DNA from: Lutjanus erythropterus
Taxonomy: Eukaryota > Chordata > Actinopteri > Lutjaniformes > Lutjanidae
DNA length: 64,000 nucleotides
Direction of reading: 5' to 3'
Assembly: GCA_020091685.1 (NCBI GenBank)
Contig: CM034595.1
Coordinates: forward strand, 40,472,232-40,536,231
Shown here piece after piece: positions 62,123 to 64,000 of the stretch; within the stretch, counting starts at the first letter, position 1, and every line of letters starts with the position of its first letter. The notes below the pieces were generated by a model, which saw only the letters and a list, made by a program, of their open reading frames with translations, ran no database searches and was not told where the DNA came from. The position numbers were made by a program, and so were the translations under genes.

Positions 62123-63375
62123 TCTCTTTGAGCTAGCTAGCTTACTAACTATAATTCATGGATGTATTATAAGACCTCGATAACGGACCCCAAAGATAGC
62201 ACCTATTCAGTCCAGTAAATATTGGTTGCCTGCCCGGCACATATGTCAAAAACAAGTTACTAGCTTCTTTTGTACTTCTGGGGGTATGCAGCTGAATGCA
62301 CTGAATGCGTACGTGCAGCATTCTCCCACTAGCTTTTCTCATCTGTTGGAAAGTTGTAGAAATGTAAAACCTCCGTGGATCAAAGATTCATAATCCAAAA
62401 ACTCATTGCTGAGTTTGTTTGCAGTTCAAGGTCATCAGCATGTTTACTTTCATAAGTGTTGTCTATGGGGGAAATGTGTTTTGGGCAGGGGAACTTTCCC
62501 TGTAATACTGCAAGTGGCTACCATGCAAAATTAGAAACATGGCTGAGCGGCGCCACTGCATCAAGGTCTTATTATACATCCATGCTGTCATAGCTTGGGC
62601 ACAAACGACACAATAAGTCCTTTTTGATATAAGGCTATTTGTACCATCAGCCTCTGTCTACTGCACTCAGACAGAGAAGGGTTAAATATAACTGCATGGT
62701 GCTGCTAGTCTGATAGCTTCCTCCATTTTGGACTCTCTGGCTCTCTGTTCCCTTAAAGGTCAACATTGCTGAGGCCGTTTGCAGTTAGTCAACAGCTCAA
62801 ATTTGTGTGTCAAAGTTCACCAAAGTTGAACAAATATTCACACGGATTTACTCCACAACCATGAACAAATCCTCTAATTCCATTTAAACAAATCGATTTC
62901 GCCATTTTAAACGCTGGTCTGACCGGACATTACAGCTGTCTTGTCAATTTCTTAGATTGGTGGAACCAGCTGGATGCAAGAGGGAACTGTTTCAAATTTA
63001 AGGACTTCCTGCTCATGTGACAGGGCTTTACTGGATAACCAGCATGAAGCGCAAACATATTTACCAACCCGGCCGGTTTTTGATGTTCTATGCTAAAACA
63101 AAGGTGTAATTGTGATTTCAGCTTCAACAGAGAGCTGATAAATCTGCTGCGGTCTTCACCAACAACAGCTGTGTGTTTTCCTAGCAGGTGCACACAGACC
63201 TAAACAGCAATAAGAAACAGACATGTTAGCTGTAGTTTTCATTTACACAGTAGGAGACACTGTTTAAATAATAATAATTATTATTATTATAACTTTTAAT
63301 GTATTTTAATATCATTTACATTAATCTGGTGATTAAAAATGCTGCCTCCAGACTCATAAGAGAACGTTGTTGTAG

Positions 63376-63790
63376 AGTTGGGAAGTAACTAAGTGCGTTA
63401 TTAATATGTAATGACTATGTGTATATGTTACTACATAGTGTGTACTTGATGTACTTGTGGTTTAATGTGCTTTAAAATTTGAATATTTACATTTTCTGCT
63501 ACTTTATACTTTTACTACACATTTTAGAGGCAAACATTGAACTTTTTACTCCTTTACAAGGATTTTAGAACTTAGGTACTTTCCCTATTCAGATCAAAAT
63601 ACGATATGATCAACTAATAAACTAGGATATATTATTATAGATTAAACTACCCTATATAAAGTAATACAATTATTTACACTTTTACCAGCAGCACATAGTG
63701 CATAAATAAAATTTGACAATTATAACATTATAACATCATTCAGAAATTGGACAGAATGCATACATAAAAATGGTTGCATAATTTACTTGT
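63376..63790. mobile_element. MITE family H, copy 2
   Basis: GAGTTGGGAAGTAACTAAGT, TTTCTGCTACTTTATACTTT, AACTTTTTACTCCTTTACAA and TTATTATAGATTAAACTACC follow the consensus order of a common fish MITE. It is longer and better preserved than the copy at 57321. Confidence 0.7.
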
Positions 63791-64000
63791 AATAGAGTAT
63801 TTTTATGCTGCCTGGTTGGATGTGTTTGGGTGCAGAGTTATGTATTCTTGTAAACAGTCAATGTCCAAAACATCACAACAAACAAACAAATAAACAAACA
63901 TTGCGATTTCTGCCTTTCAAGAACTGTTGAATACTACCTTTGCTATCTTATTACATTATTAGGCTACAGTCTAAAATGTTCCAAGCCCAACTGGCTCTTT

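Larger units (their letters stand above)
57606..63375. other. gene-poor region right of tmod4, part 3
   Basis: It holds repeats at 58889-59250 and 59980-60235, a frame-broken protein-like segment at 60962-61219, poly-G runs near 61.75 and 62.11 kb, and otherwise unassigned sequence (57620-58880, 61220-61740, 62130-63370). No RNA gene or complete coding exon is supported. Confidence 0.55.

Noticed and set aside
1-64000. CRISPR arrays, bacterial operons, phage or viral genes.
   Set aside because: No direct-repeat/spacer pattern and no viral protein motifs were seen. The repeats are eukaryotic microsatellites and transposons.

Overview
The window is nuclear DNA from a ray-finned fish, probably a spiny-rayed teleost. 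The evidence is intron-split vertebrate genes with canonical GT-AG junctions, long AC/GT/TA microsatellites, and many short non-autonomous DNA transposons of types common in percomorph genomes. There are no bacterial-style operons. Most open reading frames outside the four genes below look like chance frames in introns or repeats.

Four protein-coding genes occupy the first two thirds, in the order tnfaip8l2 (+, 5563-7814), lysmd1 (-, 9822-13559), scnm1 (+, 14511-17915), tmod4 (-, 21599-32977 coding, with a likely 5' non-coding exon near 43168). To my knowledge this order and orientation match human 1q21.3 (TNFAIP8L2-LYSMD1-SCNM1-TMOD4), so it is an old conserved block. lysmd1 and scnm1 are divergent and start 951 bp apart, probably from one bidirectional promoter. 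scnm1 and tmod4 converge. The genes do not form a pathway: they encode an immune regulator (TIPE2), a LysM-domain protein of unknown role, a minor-spliceosome zinc-finger protein, and a muscle thin-filament pointed-end capping protein. I assembled complete CDS models for all four: 186, 228, 262 and 340 residues.

About 1-5.5 kb is intergenic, with a possible non-coding first exon of tnfaip8l2 and a non-repetitive stretch that could hold regulatory elements. Introns and intergenic DNA are rich in transposon remnants: a hAT-like element with a perfect 8-bp target duplication in lysmd1 intron 2, several MITE families, one tRNA-derived SINE in a tmod4 intron, and a nested palindromic composite in the long first intron of tmod4.

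From about 43.3 kb to the end I see no confident gene. VPS72, which follows TMOD4 in human, was not found. The region holds a Tc1/mariner remnant carrying stops, MITEs, a CG-rich stretch near 45 kb, a frame-broken protein-like fragment near 61 kb, and a poly-G run beside the single ambiguous base N (62111). I found no exotic or clearly undescribed system. The most useful second looks are the tnfaip8l2 coding intron, the short tmod4 N-terminus, the CGCG-bearing MITE near 44.4 kb and the fragment near 61 kb.
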